Shown piece after piece: positions 28,197-40,130 of a stretch of 64,000 bases of DNA; within the stretch, counting starts at the first letter, position 1; the number at the start of each line of letters is the position of its first letter. Location: NCBI GenBank assembly GCA_019359075.1, contig JAHHIB010000005.1, positions 62,001 through 126,000 on the forward strand, given 5' to 3'. The position numbers and the translations under genes were made by a program. Below the pieces are notes generated by a model that had not been told where the DNA came from, ran no database searches, and worked only from the letters and a program-made list of their open reading frames with translations. The stretch is from Kalymmatonema hyalinum WJT4-NPBG1 (lineage in GTDB: Bacteria; Cyanobacteriota; Cyanobacteriia; Cyanobacteriales; Nostocaceae).

Positions 28197-28659
28197 AGAG
28201 AGTCGGAACGTAAGCCGGGTTCTGTTCTCTTTTGTAGAAATGTAGCATACTACGTCTCTACATTTAGAGGGCAGTTATCTATCTGGGACGCCTGTTACCA
28301 GACGCCTCAAGCGGCTCTTGTGACGGAACTGGTAAAAGACCAACCGTAGTTCCTTGTGACCTTGCTCCCAACCGGGGTTTACCGAGCCACGACCTCTCGG
28401 TCGTGCTGGTGCGCTCTTACCGCACCTTTGCACCCTTACCTTTTTCAGTTATCAGGTATCAGTTATCAGTTATCAGGTATTCCCTGTTTACTGTTTACTG
28501 ATAACTGTTCACTGATTTTGGCGGTATCTTTCTGTGGCACTATCCTCGCGATCGCTCGCACTGGGCGTTACCCAGCAGGTTTGGTCTTTCGGGAGCCCGG
28601 ACTTTCCTCAAACCAGCTTCAATGAAACTGATCTGCAACCGCCTGCGCCTACTCTCTCC
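28197..28659 (-). ncRNA. rnpB: RNase P RNA (type A, cyanobacterial)
   Basis: This is the catalytic RNA that matures tRNA 5' ends. Read on the minus strand, it begins GGAGAGAGTAGGCGCAGGCG and has GAGGAAAGTCCGGGCTCC. It has the conserved ACCGCACC-type core and ends AACCCGGCTTACGTTCCGAC. These are the P1-P4 and J-region landmarks of bacterial RNase P RNA. It is longer than usual because a repeat-filled hairpin replaces a peripheral loop (28446-28518). The exact ends are approximate to a few bases. Confidence 0.94.
28446..28518 (-). repeat. STRR expansion inside rnpB
   Basis: Repeated CAGTTATC/AGGTATC units are followed by CTGTTTACTGTTTACTGATAAC. The first and second halves are inverted (CAGTTATCAG with CTGATAACTG), so the RNA can fold into an extended hairpin, consistent with an enlarged P12-type arm. 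Such expansions are known from heterocystous cyanobacterial rnpB. Confidence 0.85.
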
Positions 28660-28704
28660 TAATATCCAGTGTAGTCTTTGAATGACCAAACCAGTAGTTC
28701 TGGT

Positions 28705-29415
28705 TTACCGCATCTGATTCCAAGGCAAGGCATATGTCCAAGGTAGTTTCCTAACGGTGAAAGGACACTTGACAATGCATAGAGGAGGGACTTTGTTACC
28801 CTGAGCGATACCCAAATTTGTTTCAGCTAACCGAAACACTAAATCTAGCGAAAAGTCAAAGGTACGTTTTCTGGTTATAAATTCGTTAAATTGTTTTCTT
28901 TGTACCTTGAGGGGGCTGTTTTTCCATTTGAGGACGTTAGCTACCGAGGTTTTTGTTGCTGTATATGTTCTGGTTATTGTATCTAGTTGGAAAACGCTTT
29001 CAGATGAGACTGATTCTTTAAGAGTTTTACCCGGGACAATCAGACTGGGAGTTTGGAATACCCCTAAGTCACGGGTTATCTCTGGTGACATCCGAATGAC
29101 TCGCTTGGAGGTTCCGTCAAATTCTTCAAAAGCGCAATTGTCCCAATCAACGTATATTGCTAAATCCTGGGATTTATTTTGAATGTTAATCGTCAAAGAT
29201 TGTGGTTTCTCAATTGGGTACGTCTTTGCCAATCCCCCAAAACTAATCGCAATCGTGTCTTGGAGATTTTGTTCTTTCAGTTGTTGGGCTACAGATGCTT
29301 TATTGAAATCAATCTTTACTTGTTCATCGATTGATTCAATCATCTGGTTAAAGGTGTAAGTAATGCCAATTATATAAAGCGTCAGAATAACTAAATTGTT
29401 GTCGCCGGTTCTCAT
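28705..29415 (-). CDS. Hypothetical membrane-anchored protein
   Basis: The 236-residue protein has one N-terminal hydrophobic helix (about residues 8-24, LVILTLYIIGITYTFNQMI) with the rest probably outside the cytoplasm. The body is beta-rich: QSLTINIQNKSQDLAIYVDWDNCAFEEFDG resembles an immunoglobulin-like strand pattern, and a conserved-looking FQLDTITRTYTA follows. No family was recognised. It is 56 bases downstream of corA on the same strand, so it may be co-transcribed, but no functional link is evident. Confidence 0.6.
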   Translation of the reverse strand: MRTGDNNLVILTLYIIGITYTFNQMIESIDEQVKIDFNKASVAQQLKEQNLQDTIAISFGGLAKTYPIEKPQSLTINIQNKSQDLAIYVDWDNCAFEEFDGTSKRVIRMSPEITRDLGVFQTPSLIVPGKTLKESVSSESVFQLDTITRTYTATKTSVANVLKWKNSPLKVQRKQFNEFITRKRTFDFSLDLVFRLAETNLGIAQGNKVPPLCIVKCPFTVRKLPWTYALPWNQMR

Positions 29416-29471
29416 AACTTTGTATATTAACTCCCTGTACTAATGCGTGGTTACTCAACTTACTGATAATC

Positions 29472-30626
29472 TCACATCTTTTCGTCACGAGTAATTTTTG
29501 AAAAATTCTGGAACCAGCCCCGCCGCCAGAAAATGAAGACCAAAACAAATGCGATCGCAGCCATCAATCCTAAACACAGAAAATAACCCCAATACCAATT
29601 GAGTTCAGGCATATTATATGGTGATTTTTCAGTATTGAAGTTCATCCCATAAATTCCAGCAATAAAAGTGAGCGGAATAAAAATTGACGACATCACGGTC
29701 AAAAACTTCATGATTTCGTTCATTCTGTTACCTACTGCCGAAAGATAAACATCCATCAACCCAGATGCAAGTTCTCGGTAAGTTTCTACCATATCCATCA
29801 CTTGCACCGTATGGTCGTAACAATCTCGCAGGTAAATTCGCACCTCCTCACAAATAAGTTCATTGCCATCACGAATCAGAGAATTAATCGCATCTCGCTG
29901 GGGCCATATGTAGCGACGCAGTTGCAGTAATTCTCGCCTAACTTGATAAATTTTTTGTAGTGTTTGTCGGCTGGGGTTTGTTATGACTTCGTCCTCTAAA
30001 TCTTCGATTTGCTCACCATAACCCTCTAGAACTGGAAAAAAGCCATCGACAATTGCATCTAACAAAGCGTAAGCTAAATAATCTGCTTTGCGCTTGCGGA
30101 TAGTGCCTTTATTGTTGCAAATTCGCACTCGCACCCCTTCCAAACAATCATGTTCTGGTTCCTCTTGTACTGTGAGTAAGTAATGTTTCCCCAACACTAA
30201 ACTCACTTGCTCACTATAAAATCCATATTTTCTTTGCTTTGGCACAACCATTCGGCAAATAATCACCAAATGGTCTTCATATTCCTCTATTTTTGGACGC
30301 TCTGCCACATTGACAATATCTTCTAATACCAAAGGATGTAGATCAAACACCTTTCCCAGGCGTCGCAAAATGTCTTCATCGCCTAAACCTTGCACTTCCA
30401 CCCAAGAAACAGATTCCGTATCTAGATAGGAGGCGCACTCTTCCGGGGTCTTCAGTTCTTTGCGAATGACATGGCTGGCATTATAGTCAATCAACGTAAT
30501 CGTTGGAGGTGAAGCATCTGTAGGAATAATGATGGTTCCTGGTATGGTTCCTGGTTGGTGATAGAAGTCATCTTCGTTATAAGGTTTAGGAACGACTTGA
30601 AGGGAGCGGCGGAGTTTTCTTACCAT
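29472..30626 (-). CDS. corA: CorA-type magnesium/cobalt transporter
   Basis: CorA is a pentameric inner-membrane Mg2+ channel gated by cytosolic Mg2+. The 384-residue protein has the large cytoplasmic N-terminal domain and long alpha7 helix. It ends with two transmembrane helices; the first (SSIFIPLTFIAGIYGMNF) ends in the signature YGMNF. The loop reads TEKSPYNMPELNWYWG, and the second helix is followed by a basic tail (FWRRGWFQNF). All expected landmarks are present. Confidence 0.95.
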   Translation of the reverse strand: MVRKLRRSLQVVPKPYNEDDFYHQPGTIPGTIIIPTDASPPTITLIDYNASHVIRKELKTPEECASYLDTESVSWVEVQGLGDEDILRRLGKVFDLHPLVLEDIVNVAERPKIEEYEDHLVIICRMVVPKQRKYGFYSEQVSLVLGKHYLLTVQEEPEHDCLEGVRVRICNNKGTIRKRKADYLAYALLDAIVDGFFPVLEGYGEQIEDLEDEVITNPSRQTLQKIYQVRRELLQLRRYIWPQRDAINSLIRDGNELICEEVRIYLRDCYDHTVQVMDMVETYRELASGLMDVYLSAVGNRMNEIMKFLTVMSSIFIPLTFIAGIYGMNFNTEKSPYNMPELNWYWGYFLCLGLMAAIAFVLVFIFWRRGWFQNFSKITRDEKM

Positions 30627-31355
30627 GAACTTTTACCTGGTTGAGTCATTAGTCATTCGTCATGAGTCATTTGTTAAAGACTTCGGACTCTTGAGTTTTG
30701 GTCTTGAGATAGGACAATGTGGTTGATTTCTTTCATTATTTGTCAGTAATTTTACAATTACAAGTCAATCAAAGTTTTATGTAGTACTGTAGTGCATTTT
30801 TCAATTGAATGCATGACAGTTCTGATTTTCTTATAACAGAGGCGTCTTGTCTGTGCTGTGTTAAAGGCAGCTAAGATATCTACCTCACAACAGCTATCTT
30901 GAATACAGCCGAGAACCGCTATAAATTAGCAATACTATCAAAAAAACAGTTTGCCCTTGCAAGACAAACTGCTTCAAAAATATTAATACAATATCTGAAA
31001 CGACATTAAGCTTAATTACCTCATTCCCCCGCCCTTCTGGGCCAGTTCGGAGAGGGGCGGGGGGTAGTTGCAGCTATGAACCCAATTCGGTATTATTTAC
31101 GCCGACTTGTACTAGTATAACATTTCTACTTATAATGTATAAAAAATTCATATATGGTCATGCGTATTGATGGCAAATGCTATGTTTTCATGGTGGCAAG
31201 CCTGCCGATGATACAGCAGAATCATCCGTCATCCGTCATGCGTCAGAAGTAAAAAGGGCTTTATGTCTGGCTTTTAGACAAGAGCATTGTACTTCACGCA
31301 CGAACAATGTGCTGTATGTTTTGATTTCCCCTGTTACTTCACGCGATAGACTCCA
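30627..31355. other. Intergenic region with short repeats, no gene called
   Basis: It holds GTCATTAGTCATT-type repeats (30645-30670), a GAGAACCGCTATAAATTAGC segment at about 30,911 that recurs in part near 35,410, and a G/C-rich palindromic stretch around 31,025-31,065. The upstream region of the sensor kinase (31,100-31,355) is AT-rich. No supportable frame was found. Confidence 0.45.
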
Positions 31356-32546
31356 ATGAATCCAATCGCCACAACTTCTTCTATTCGTCGGACTTTGCAA
31401 TATGTAGAGTGGACGCTTTTGGTTGTCTATTTTTTCCTCATAATAGTGAATCGCCCTAAAGATGTTTATGCGTCCCAACTTATACCTACTTATGTTATTT
31501 TTGCGTCTCTGAGTGTATCGACTTTATTAAGTTTTCTATTGCCGATGAATCGCCCAATATGGCAAAGACGAGCTTATATATTATTAGAAATACTACCTAT
31601 AATGTCTGCCAGAGCAGTCAATTGGCGGCTAGATATGTTACTCTATCTTGTGCTGACAAAAGGCTGCTTCTTACTTAAGCGTCAAGAAATAGTTATCACT
31701 GCGATCGCCACTGGAATACTCTGGAATATTGTCCGGCTTTGCACTTTACCTTCAATCATTGAGTTTGAGCGTGCCCATATTACTGAACGTATCGCTCGGT
31801 TATATGACGTAAATTCTACGATTAGCAGGAATATTATCAACGACACTAGTAGCTACCTAGCAGCTAGTACCTTTGTTATTTTATTTGCCTTTGTGATCAT
31901 TGCAGAGCAAAAAAGCAGACAAAAAGCAGAGGTTCTCACCCAACAGGTAGAAACCTTAGCTGCAACTTTGGAACGAACTCGCATTGCTCGTGAAATACAT
32001 GATTCTTTGGGACACTCTCTCACAACATTAGATGTGCAATTGGAACTCGCTCAAAAATTGTACCAACGCGATCCCATTCAAGCTGCAAAGTCTTTAGATA
32101 TCGCCAAAGACTTAACCAATCAGTGCTTATCTGAAGTCAGGCGGTCTGTGCAAACGATGCGACAGACTAATTTTAATCTTAATGAAGCGCTCAGTACCTT
32201 GGTGGAACAAGTTGGACGAAACCAAGCATTTGTCATTCAGCTCGATGTGAAACTTCCGCAATTACCTGTTCAAACTAGCCACCAACTTTACTGTATTGTT
32301 CAGGAAGGACTAACGAATATTCAAAAACACGCCTCGGCTACTGTTGTCAGTCTCAAAGGTTATCAAACACCCAATGCGATTATTCTAAAACTAACTGATA
32401 ATGGACAAGGTTTTGAAGTCAGCGCACCTCACACAGGCTTTGGACTGCGAGGAATGCAGGAGAGAGTTCACATTTTGGGAGGGGAACTGAAGATTAAGAG
32501 TAGTCTTGATAAGGGAACTCAAATTCAAGCGAGAATTCCACTTTAA
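31356..32546 (+). CDS. NarL-type sensor histidine kinase (HisKA_3)
   Basis: The 396-residue protein has an N-terminal membrane domain of about five to six hydrophobic segments (residues 15-190). A short coiled stretch and the HisKA_3 dimerisation domain follow, with RIAREIHDSLGHSLT and phospho-acceptor H215. A short HATPase domain has LYCIVQEGLTNIQKHA, LTDNGQGF and FGLRGMQERV. This class phosphorylates LuxR/NarL response regulators, and one lies at 34602-35240. The two are separated by a glycosyltransferase-GAF gene, so all three may form one unit. Confidence 0.92.
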   Translation: MNPIATTSSIRRTLQYVEWTLLVVYFFLIIVNRPKDVYASQLIPTYVIFASLSVSTLLSFLLPMNRPIWQRRAYILLEILPIMSARAVNWRLDMLLYLVLTKGCFLLKRQEIVITAIATGILWNIVRLCTLPSIIEFERAHITERIARLYDVNSTISRNIINDTSSYLAASTFVILFAFVIIAEQKSRQKAEVLTQQVETLAATLERTRIAREIHDSLGHSLTTLDVQLELAQKLYQRDPIQAAKSLDIAKDLTNQCLSEVRRSVQTMRQTNFNLNEALSTLVEQVGRNQAFVIQLDVKLPQLPVQTSHQLYCIVQEGLTNIQKHASATVVSLKGYQTPNAIILKLTDNGQGFEVSAPHTGFGLRGMQERVHILGGELKIKSSLDKGTQIQARIPL

Positions 32547-32716
32547 CTCCGTATGCACCCATTCCCTACCCGCGATGCAGCACGCGAAGTTGCTAGGTAA
32601 AAAAAGGGGGTTTTTGCTTTGAACTTTGTAAAAGTTTTGCGAACTTTCGGTAAATCTCAGAACATCAACAATAGAAACCACGACAATGAAAAGCGACAGT
32701 TTCAGAAGTTAAGACT

Positions 32717-34345
32717 ATGTCGCTAAATCTTGATTCGCAACGCTCTCTAGTTAGCGTTATTATCCCAACTTATAATCGCCCAAATTATCTTATACAAGCG
32801 ATCGCAAGTGCTGTACAACAAACGTATAAAAATATTGAGATTATTGTGTCTGATGATTGTAGTACTGAAAGCCCCGCAAAAACCATTGAATCTTTTCAAG
32901 ATCCACGAATCCGATTCCGGCGCAATGCAAACAATTTAGGAATATCTCGGAATGTTATAGCTGCATTTAAGGAAGCACGAGGAAAATATGTTGCTAGCCT
33001 GAATGACGATGATATTTGGAATGAAGACTTTTTAGAAAAGCTTGTTCCGCATCTTGATGCCAATCCAGATTTGGTCATAGCTTTCAGCGATCATTACATA
33101 ATGGACTCGGATGGCAAAATTGATTATGCTGCTACAGAGGAAAATACTCAGCGATGGAAGCGAGACCACCTAAAAGAAGGAGTTTACCAACCTTTTTATG
33201 AAATAGCGCTTGTCCATCAAGCTGTTCCCTCTGCCCTGGCTACCGTCATCCGTAAGGATGCTATTGAATGGAATCATTTTCTCCCCCAAATGGGATCATA
33301 CTGGGATCTGTACTTAACCTACCTTGCTTGCCGCAATGGTGGTGAAGCATATTATTGTCCAGAAAGATTAAGCAGATACCGTGTGCATTTTCAATCGGAA
33401 ACGTTTGCTAATGGCGATATGAGCATTCAATCACAGATTCGGGCTGGGAAAGCTGGTATCTACTGCTACCGCCAATTTATGGAAGATGAGCAGCTACAAG
33501 AGTTCAACAGTTATTTTCGGGAGAAATGGTTACAAGCACATACAACTTTGGCTATTGGTTTGCTGCAAGTTGAACAGCCAGCAAAAGCACGATCCTATCT
33601 TTTGCATGCTTTAATCGAACAAAAGTTGAACCTACGAACTATAGCAGCACTTGTACTCTCGTTTATTCCGGTCTCATTAGCACGTAGATTGAAAGATTAC
33701 AGTGGTTTACTAACGTCCTACAGAAGCTGGAAGGTATTCGTAGGAAATCGGCAGGATAATACAGAAAATCAGCTCGTTCCTTCGATTAAAAAGCAGCTCG
33801 ATTGGCTACAAAAATATATGTTTGTAGACACTGTCACGCTGCTACTACCTACTACAGACAAACAGAATTTATTTGTATCTGCCACCATCGGACTAGAAGA
33901 GGAAATCAAACAACAGGTTCGTATCCCCATCGGGCAAGGTTTCGCAGGTCGTATCGCTGCAAACATTGAGCCGATGATAGTCAATGATTTGTCGGCTGTA
34001 GAGATTGTCAGTCCAATCCTGCGTGAAAAGGGTCTGAAATCACTTATTGGCGTTCCATTACTCATCAAGCAGGGAGTTATCGGCGTCTTGCACGTCGGCA
34101 CATTTGAGTTTCACCAGTTCACCAAAGACGATGTAAAGCAACTGCAACTCATTGCACATCGCATCAAATTGATGATAATGAATGCAGGACTTTTCAATTT
34201 CGAGTCTGACTCCCACAATCAGGAATCTTACTTGCTAGTTGAAGGTTTTAGGAAACGCATATCCTATGTTAATACCCTGGAGCAAGTCTTGATAGATTTT
34301 ATCGGCTCTACTTTGGAGGAAGCTAGCGTCATCAAAGTGATGTGA
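32717..34345 (+). CDS. Family 2 glycosyltransferase fused to a GAF domain
   Basis: The 542-residue protein has a GT-A glycosyltransferase (about residues 10-240): SVIIPTYNRPNYLIQAI, IEIIVSDDCSTE and the metal-binding ASLNDDDIWNEDFL. A helical middle region follows, then a GAF domain (about 355-490): FVDTVTLLLPTTDKQNLF, VRIPIGQGFAGRIA and LIGVPLLIKQGVIGVLHVG. A short tail ends the protein. GT2 enzymes transfer sugars to glycans or lipids. A ligand-sensing GAF on such an enzyme is unusual and suggests small-molecule control. It lies between a sensor kinase and a response regulator on the same strand. The acceptor is unknown. Confidence 0.88.
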   Translation: MSLNLDSQRSLVSVIIPTYNRPNYLIQAIASAVQQTYKNIEIIVSDDCSTESPAKTIESFQDPRIRFRRNANNLGISRNVIAAFKEARGKYVASLNDDDIWNEDFLEKLVPHLDANPDLVIAFSDHYIMDSDGKIDYAATEENTQRWKRDHLKEGVYQPFYEIALVHQAVPSALATVIRKDAIEWNHFLPQMGSYWDLYLTYLACRNGGEAYYCPERLSRYRVHFQSETFANGDMSIQSQIRAGKAGIYCYRQFMEDEQLQEFNSYFREKWLQAHTTLAIGLLQVEQPAKARSYLLHALIEQKLNLRTIAALVLSFIPVSLARRLKDYSGLLTSYRSWKVFVGNRQDNTENQLVPSIKKQLDWLQKYMFVDTVTLLLPTTDKQNLFVSATIGLEEEIKQQVRIPIGQGFAGRIAANIEPMIVNDLSAVEIVSPILREKGLKSLIGVPLLIKQGVIGVLHVGTFEFHQFTKDDVKQLQLIAHRIKLMIMNAGLFNFESDSHNQESYLLVEGFRKRISYVNTLEQVLIDFIGSTLEEASVIKVM

Positions 34346-34601
34346 GCACACTTCAAATTTATCTCACATAATTTTTAAATAGTGTAGGGCTAAAACGGTT
34401 TACCTTCCCTTAGTCTATTAGGTTGGACACCTATTTTTTGTTACCCTAACTGATATACGTTTCGCCCGACAGTAAAATAGCTAAGAAATACGGCAGAACT
34501 CAAGAGTGAATGCCCTGCCTTTAGGCTTGGGCAGAGTCAAAACGAGCGTGCCAAGTAAATTTAAAATTAAAATCCAAAATGAAAATCTAAAATTACTTAA
34601 G

Positions 34602-35240
34602 ATGATTCGATTATTGCTTGTAGATGACCAACCACTCTTTCGCCAAGGATTAGCCTCCTTGCTGGCGTTAGAAGAGGACTTGGAAATTGTTGGACAAGCG
34701 AGTCATGGAAAAGAAGCGATCGCTCTTACCCAAACCCTACAACCAGATGTCATTCTCATGGATGTGCGTATGCCTGTGTGTGACGGGGTTGTAGCAACTC
34801 GTGAAATTCATCAATGCTTTCCTTGGATTAGAATTCTTGTGCTAACTACCTTTGACGAAGACGAGTATATCTGGCAATCACTACAAGCAGGCGCACTCGG
34901 CTATCTTCTTAAAAGTACACCTTCAGCACAACTCGCAACGGCAATTCGCACCCTCGATCAAGGACATTGTCAACTTGGTCCGACCATCGCCCCGAAAGTA
35001 TTTGCTCAGTTGCGTCCTCTGGGTGCTATGAAGCAAAATACCCCACAGCAACGTTTTAGCGATCGCGAATTAGAAGTATTGACTCTGATTGCTGAAGGTA
35101 AAAATAATCGGGAAATTGCTCAAACGCTGCATCTAACTGAAGGGACAGTGAAAAACTACGTGACGCAAATTTTGGGACGGTTGGGGTTACGCGATCGTAC
35201 TCAAGCTGCTTTATGGGCGAAGGAAAATTTGGCAATTTAG
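34602..35240 (+). CDS. NarL/LuxR-family response regulator
   Basis: The 212-residue protein has a receiver domain with VDDQP at the N-terminus, phospho-acceptor D54 in LMDVRMPV, and T/K positions in VLTTFDED and YLLKSTP. The LuxR helix-turn-helix reads FSDRELEVLTLIAEGKNNREI, then EGTVKNYVTQILGRLGL. It is probably phosphorylated by the HisKA_3 kinase encoded 2 kb upstream. The start is the ATG at 34602 (MIRLLLVDDQ). The frame is open further upstream only because an AAATTTAAAATTAAAATCC-like simple repeat happens to contain no stop. Confidence 0.93.
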   Translation: MIRLLLVDDQPLFRQGLASLLALEEDLEIVGQASHGKEAIALTQTLQPDVILMDVRMPVCDGVVATREIHQCFPWIRILVLTTFDEDEYIWQSLQAGALGYLLKSTPSAQLATAIRTLDQGHCQLGPTIAPKVFAQLRPLGAMKQNTPQQRFSDRELEVLTLIAEGKNNREIAQTLHLTEGTVKNYVTQILGRLGLRDRTQAALWAKENLAI

Positions 35241-35428
35241 TATTGGGTAGGTCACAAAGTTGACAAGTAGGGCTGACACATTCTACTGAAACAGCCCTGG
35301 TTGGTTAGGGGGTTGGGGGATCTAAAATGACGGGAGAACGAGTGTTTGAGCGTGATTGTTGACACCTATGGCACCAATCCCACTCCACAAAATTTGTATT
35401 GCACTCAATTGAGAACTGCTATAAATAC

Positions 35429-35452
35429 AGGGCGGACAAGATGTCCACCCCA
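35429..35452. repeat. GGCGGACAAGATGTCCACC palindrome
   Basis: GGGCGGACA and TGTCCACCC flank AGA, giving a short stable hairpin in the gap after the response regulator. It lies within a longer imperfect inverted unit (about 35,400-35,485) whose arms read GAACTGCTATAAA and CCGCTATATGG. It looks like a dispersed repeat, not a gene. Confidence 0.55.
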
Positions 35453-35502
35453 CAAGAATTGTCTTGAGTGCAGATGCAAACCGCTATATGGTTTGAATGC
35501 AC

Positions 35503-35534
35503 AAAAAAAGTAGGGTGGGCAGCACCCACCTTAC
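35503..35534 (-). terminator. Rho-independent terminator of groEL
   Basis: Read on the minus strand after the groEL stop: GTAAGGTGGG, loop, CCCACCCTAC, then a run of seven T. The stem is about six to nine pairs with one mismatch and lies 24 bases after the stop codon. Confidence 0.75.
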
Positions 35535-35557
35535 TAAAATTTACATGGTCAATAGGA

Positions 35558-37234
<1,677 letters not shown>

Positions 37235-37255
37235 CTAGCGCTTCCAATAGACAAT

Positions 37256-37282
37256 TTAGCACTCTTGACCGCTGAGTGCTAA
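37256..37282. promoter_or_regulatory. CIRCE operator (HrcA binding site)
   Basis: TTAGCACTC and GAGTGCTAA are separated by exactly nine bases, matching the CIRCE consensus with no mismatch. It lies in the groEL leader, where bound HrcA would repress transcription at normal temperature. Confidence 0.97.
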
Positions 37283-37759
37283 TGACTTCAACTTATTCAT
37301 ACCAACTTGGATTCTAAGAGATGATTTTAGGCTTTGGGGTGTAGGGCGAGTGACAATTCAAAATTCCAAGTACAAAATAAAAAAATAATTTCTTTACCCT
37401 ATACCCTATCCCTACTAAGGGCGCAAGGCTGCCCATTGGTGTCAACTTAAGCCAAAAAGCATTACTCACAAGCATTTGAGCATTTTTCGCTCTCCTTAAT
37501 CTCCCCGGTTCTCGGGGAAAATAAAATTTTAGCCCCGAAGGGATCGGGGGTTGGGGGATCTAAAACGACGGTAAATTGGGTGTTTGAGCATGATTTTTGA
37601 CAGGTATGAAGGCTGCCGCGCCCCTACCCTCGATACCCTTTCCTCAGGAATGACTCTATATTAGAAGCAACTTTTTATAAGGTTACAAATAGTTAGGAAA
37701 AAAATGATTAATATACAGTTGATGCTTATGCACATTGGCAATCATAGTTAAATCGGGAG
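37283..37759. other. Intergenic region with repeats
   Basis: Contains the groEL promoter side, an AAAATTCCAAGTACAAAATAAA simple-repeat-like tract near 37,360, and a CCCCGAAGGGATCGGGG palindrome at about 37,533. TACCCTATACCCTATCCC tandem units lie near 37,395. No gene is supported. Confidence 0.5.
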
Positions 37760-38839
37760 ATGAACATATACAGCTCCCTTCGGTCCCTCGGTATTGCTAA
37801 CCCTAGCGGTTCCGGCTGGTTGGCGGTAGTATTTACGTTCCTTTTGGCTTGTAGTGTAACTTGGCGTTTGATTCCGGCAGTCCGCAAATTTGCCTTGCGT
37901 GTTGGTTGGGCTGACCAACCTAATGCGCGACGGCTTAACCGAGAACCTTTGCCTAATGCAGGGGGTCTGGCTATTTATGCAGGAGTGATTGCCGCAGTGG
38001 TACTAGCTAGTCTCTTACGACCTATCGAACTCGAAAGGGTACTGGCTGAAGTACAGACGATTCTTCTAGGGGGTTCGATACTAGTTCTTGTGGGCTTTAT
38101 CGACGACCAATTTGGTTTACCCCCTCTGGTTCGATTGTTAATTCAGGTTCTCACGGCTCTGTTGCTGGTTGCTAATCGTATCACTATTGAAGTTTCTTTT
38201 GGTACTCCCATTGACTCTACATTATCAGTATTACTAACAGTACTGTGGGTAGTAGGAATCACTAATGCTGTCAACTTAATGGATGGTATGGACGGTTTGG
38301 CGGGAGGAGTCAGCTTTATCACCGCCATGAGTTTGTTAGCAGTTTCAGCTCAGGTTCCTAATCGTGCGGCAGCGACGTTAGTTCTAGCAGCTTTGGCGGG
38401 TGCGGCGTTGGGCTTCTTGCGCCATAACTTCCACCCCTCGCGCATCATTATGGGTGATGCCGGAGCCTACTTTTTCGGTTATGTGCTAGCTGCTACGAGT
38501 ATTTTAGGTAACCTCCAAGCACCTACCGCTGTCTCTTTAGTGGCACCGGTTCTGTTTTTGCTGTTACCAGTACTCGATACAACTCAAGTGTTTGTTCGAC
38601 GCCTGATGGCGGGCAAAAATCCTCTCAGCACCCCTGGGAAAGACCACCTGCACCACCGCTTGCTAGCTTGGGGCTTCTCTCAACGCCACGCCGCGCTGAC
38701 TCTTTGGTCAATTACCTTGATTTGTAACTTGCTGGCGATGAGATTACAAAACATGACCTTGATGCAGATGCTTATCACTACCATAGGGATCATCTGCTTT
38801 TTGGGCTTCATTGTTTTGCAAAGGATACGAGCAGCCTGA
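37760..38839 (+). CDS. WecA/TagO-type polyprenyl-phosphate GlcNAc-1-phosphate transferase
   Basis: This integral membrane enzyme transfers a HexNAc-1-phosphate from UDP-sugar to undecaprenyl phosphate, the first step in making lipid-linked glycans. The 359-residue protein has about ten hydrophobic helices. The catalytic signatures are DQPNARRLNREPLPNAGGLA, FIDDQFGLPPL, NAVNLMDGMDGLAGG and IIMGDAGAYFFGYVLA, with a late PLSTPGKDHLHHRLL histidine loop. The last features separate WecA-type from MraY. It probably serves O-antigen or exopolysaccharide synthesis. It is transcribed toward fabG, with a short GAGGAAG/CTTCCTC hairpin between them. Confidence 0.92.
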   Translation: MNIYSSLRSLGIANPSGSGWLAVVFTFLLACSVTWRLIPAVRKFALRVGWADQPNARRLNREPLPNAGGLAIYAGVIAAVVLASLLRPIELERVLAEVQTILLGGSILVLVGFIDDQFGLPPLVRLLIQVLTALLLVANRITIEVSFGTPIDSTLSVLLTVLWVVGITNAVNLMDGMDGLAGGVSFITAMSLLAVSAQVPNRAAATLVLAALAGAALGFLRHNFHPSRIIMGDAGAYFFGYVLAATSILGNLQAPTAVSLVAPVLFLLLPVLDTTQVFVRRLMAGKNPLSTPGKDHLHHRLLAWGFSQRHAALTLWSITLICNLLAMRLQNMTLMQMLITTIGIICFLGFIVLQRIRAA

Positions 38840-38894
38840 GGAAGATGAGGGGGATGAGGAAGTATTTTCTTCCTCTACTTCCCCTACTCTTTGG

Positions 38895-39671
<777 letters not shown>

Positions 39672-39801
39672 TTAGTGTCATTGCGCTAATGATCATAGGG
39701 TGATTGTGCGCCAACAATAAAAACAATCTAGGAGATGACACAGATAAATGCTCTTGGGAACTACTATTGAAAACAAACAATACAAAACTGGTGCGTATCA
39801 C

Positions 39802-40119
39802 ATGACGACGAAAAAACAATTCAACAGCTTTGAAGAGATGCTGTCTGGTTCTGATGTACCTGTATTGGTGGATTTTTACGCTGACTGGTGTGGACCTTGT
39901 CACATGATGAGTCCAATTTTAGACCAAGTCAACGCTCAACTTCAAGGACGCATACGAATTGTCAAAATTGATACTGAAAAGTACCCGCAATTAGCAAGTC
40001 AGTATGAAATTTATGCTCTACCAACGCTGGTACTGTTTAAGCAGGGTCAGCCAGTGGAGCGAATTGAGGGTGTAGTGCAAGCACCGCAGTTAGTACAACA
40101 TTTAACTACGTTCATGTAA
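39802..40119 (+). CDS. Thioredoxin
   Basis: The 105-residue protein has the active site WCGPC (C30 and C33) in VDFYADWCGPCHMM. The cis-proline segment is YALPTLVLFKQGQ, and the C-terminal helix reads VQHLTTFM. It reduces disulfides in the cytosol. The ATG at 39802 (MTTKKQFNSF) fits the usual start; an in-frame ATG at 39748 adds an unconserved leader. The methionines after the CGPC (CHMM) suggest a variant thioredoxin rather than the canonical m-type (CGPCR). It is divergent from fabG. Confidence 0.93.
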   Translation: MTTKKQFNSFEEMLSGSDVPVLVDFYADWCGPCHMMSPILDQVNAQLQGRIRIVKIDTEKYPQLASQYEIYALPTLVLFKQGQPVERIEGVVQAPQLVQHLTTFM

Positions 40120-40130
40120 TTATCTTTGAA

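Noticed and set aside
27823-28625. Several open frames across the rnc-rnpB region
   Set aside because: They lie in dispersed repeats and in the RNase P RNA, whose conserved core explains the sequence.
31177-31359. 60-codon plus-strand frame before the sensor kinase
   Set aside because: Contains GTCATCCGTCATGCGTC-type repeats and overlaps the kinase start; likely accidental.
34506-34601. Extended N-terminus of the NarL regulator
   Set aside because: Encoded by an A/T simple repeat; the receiver domain begins at MIRLLLVDDQ.
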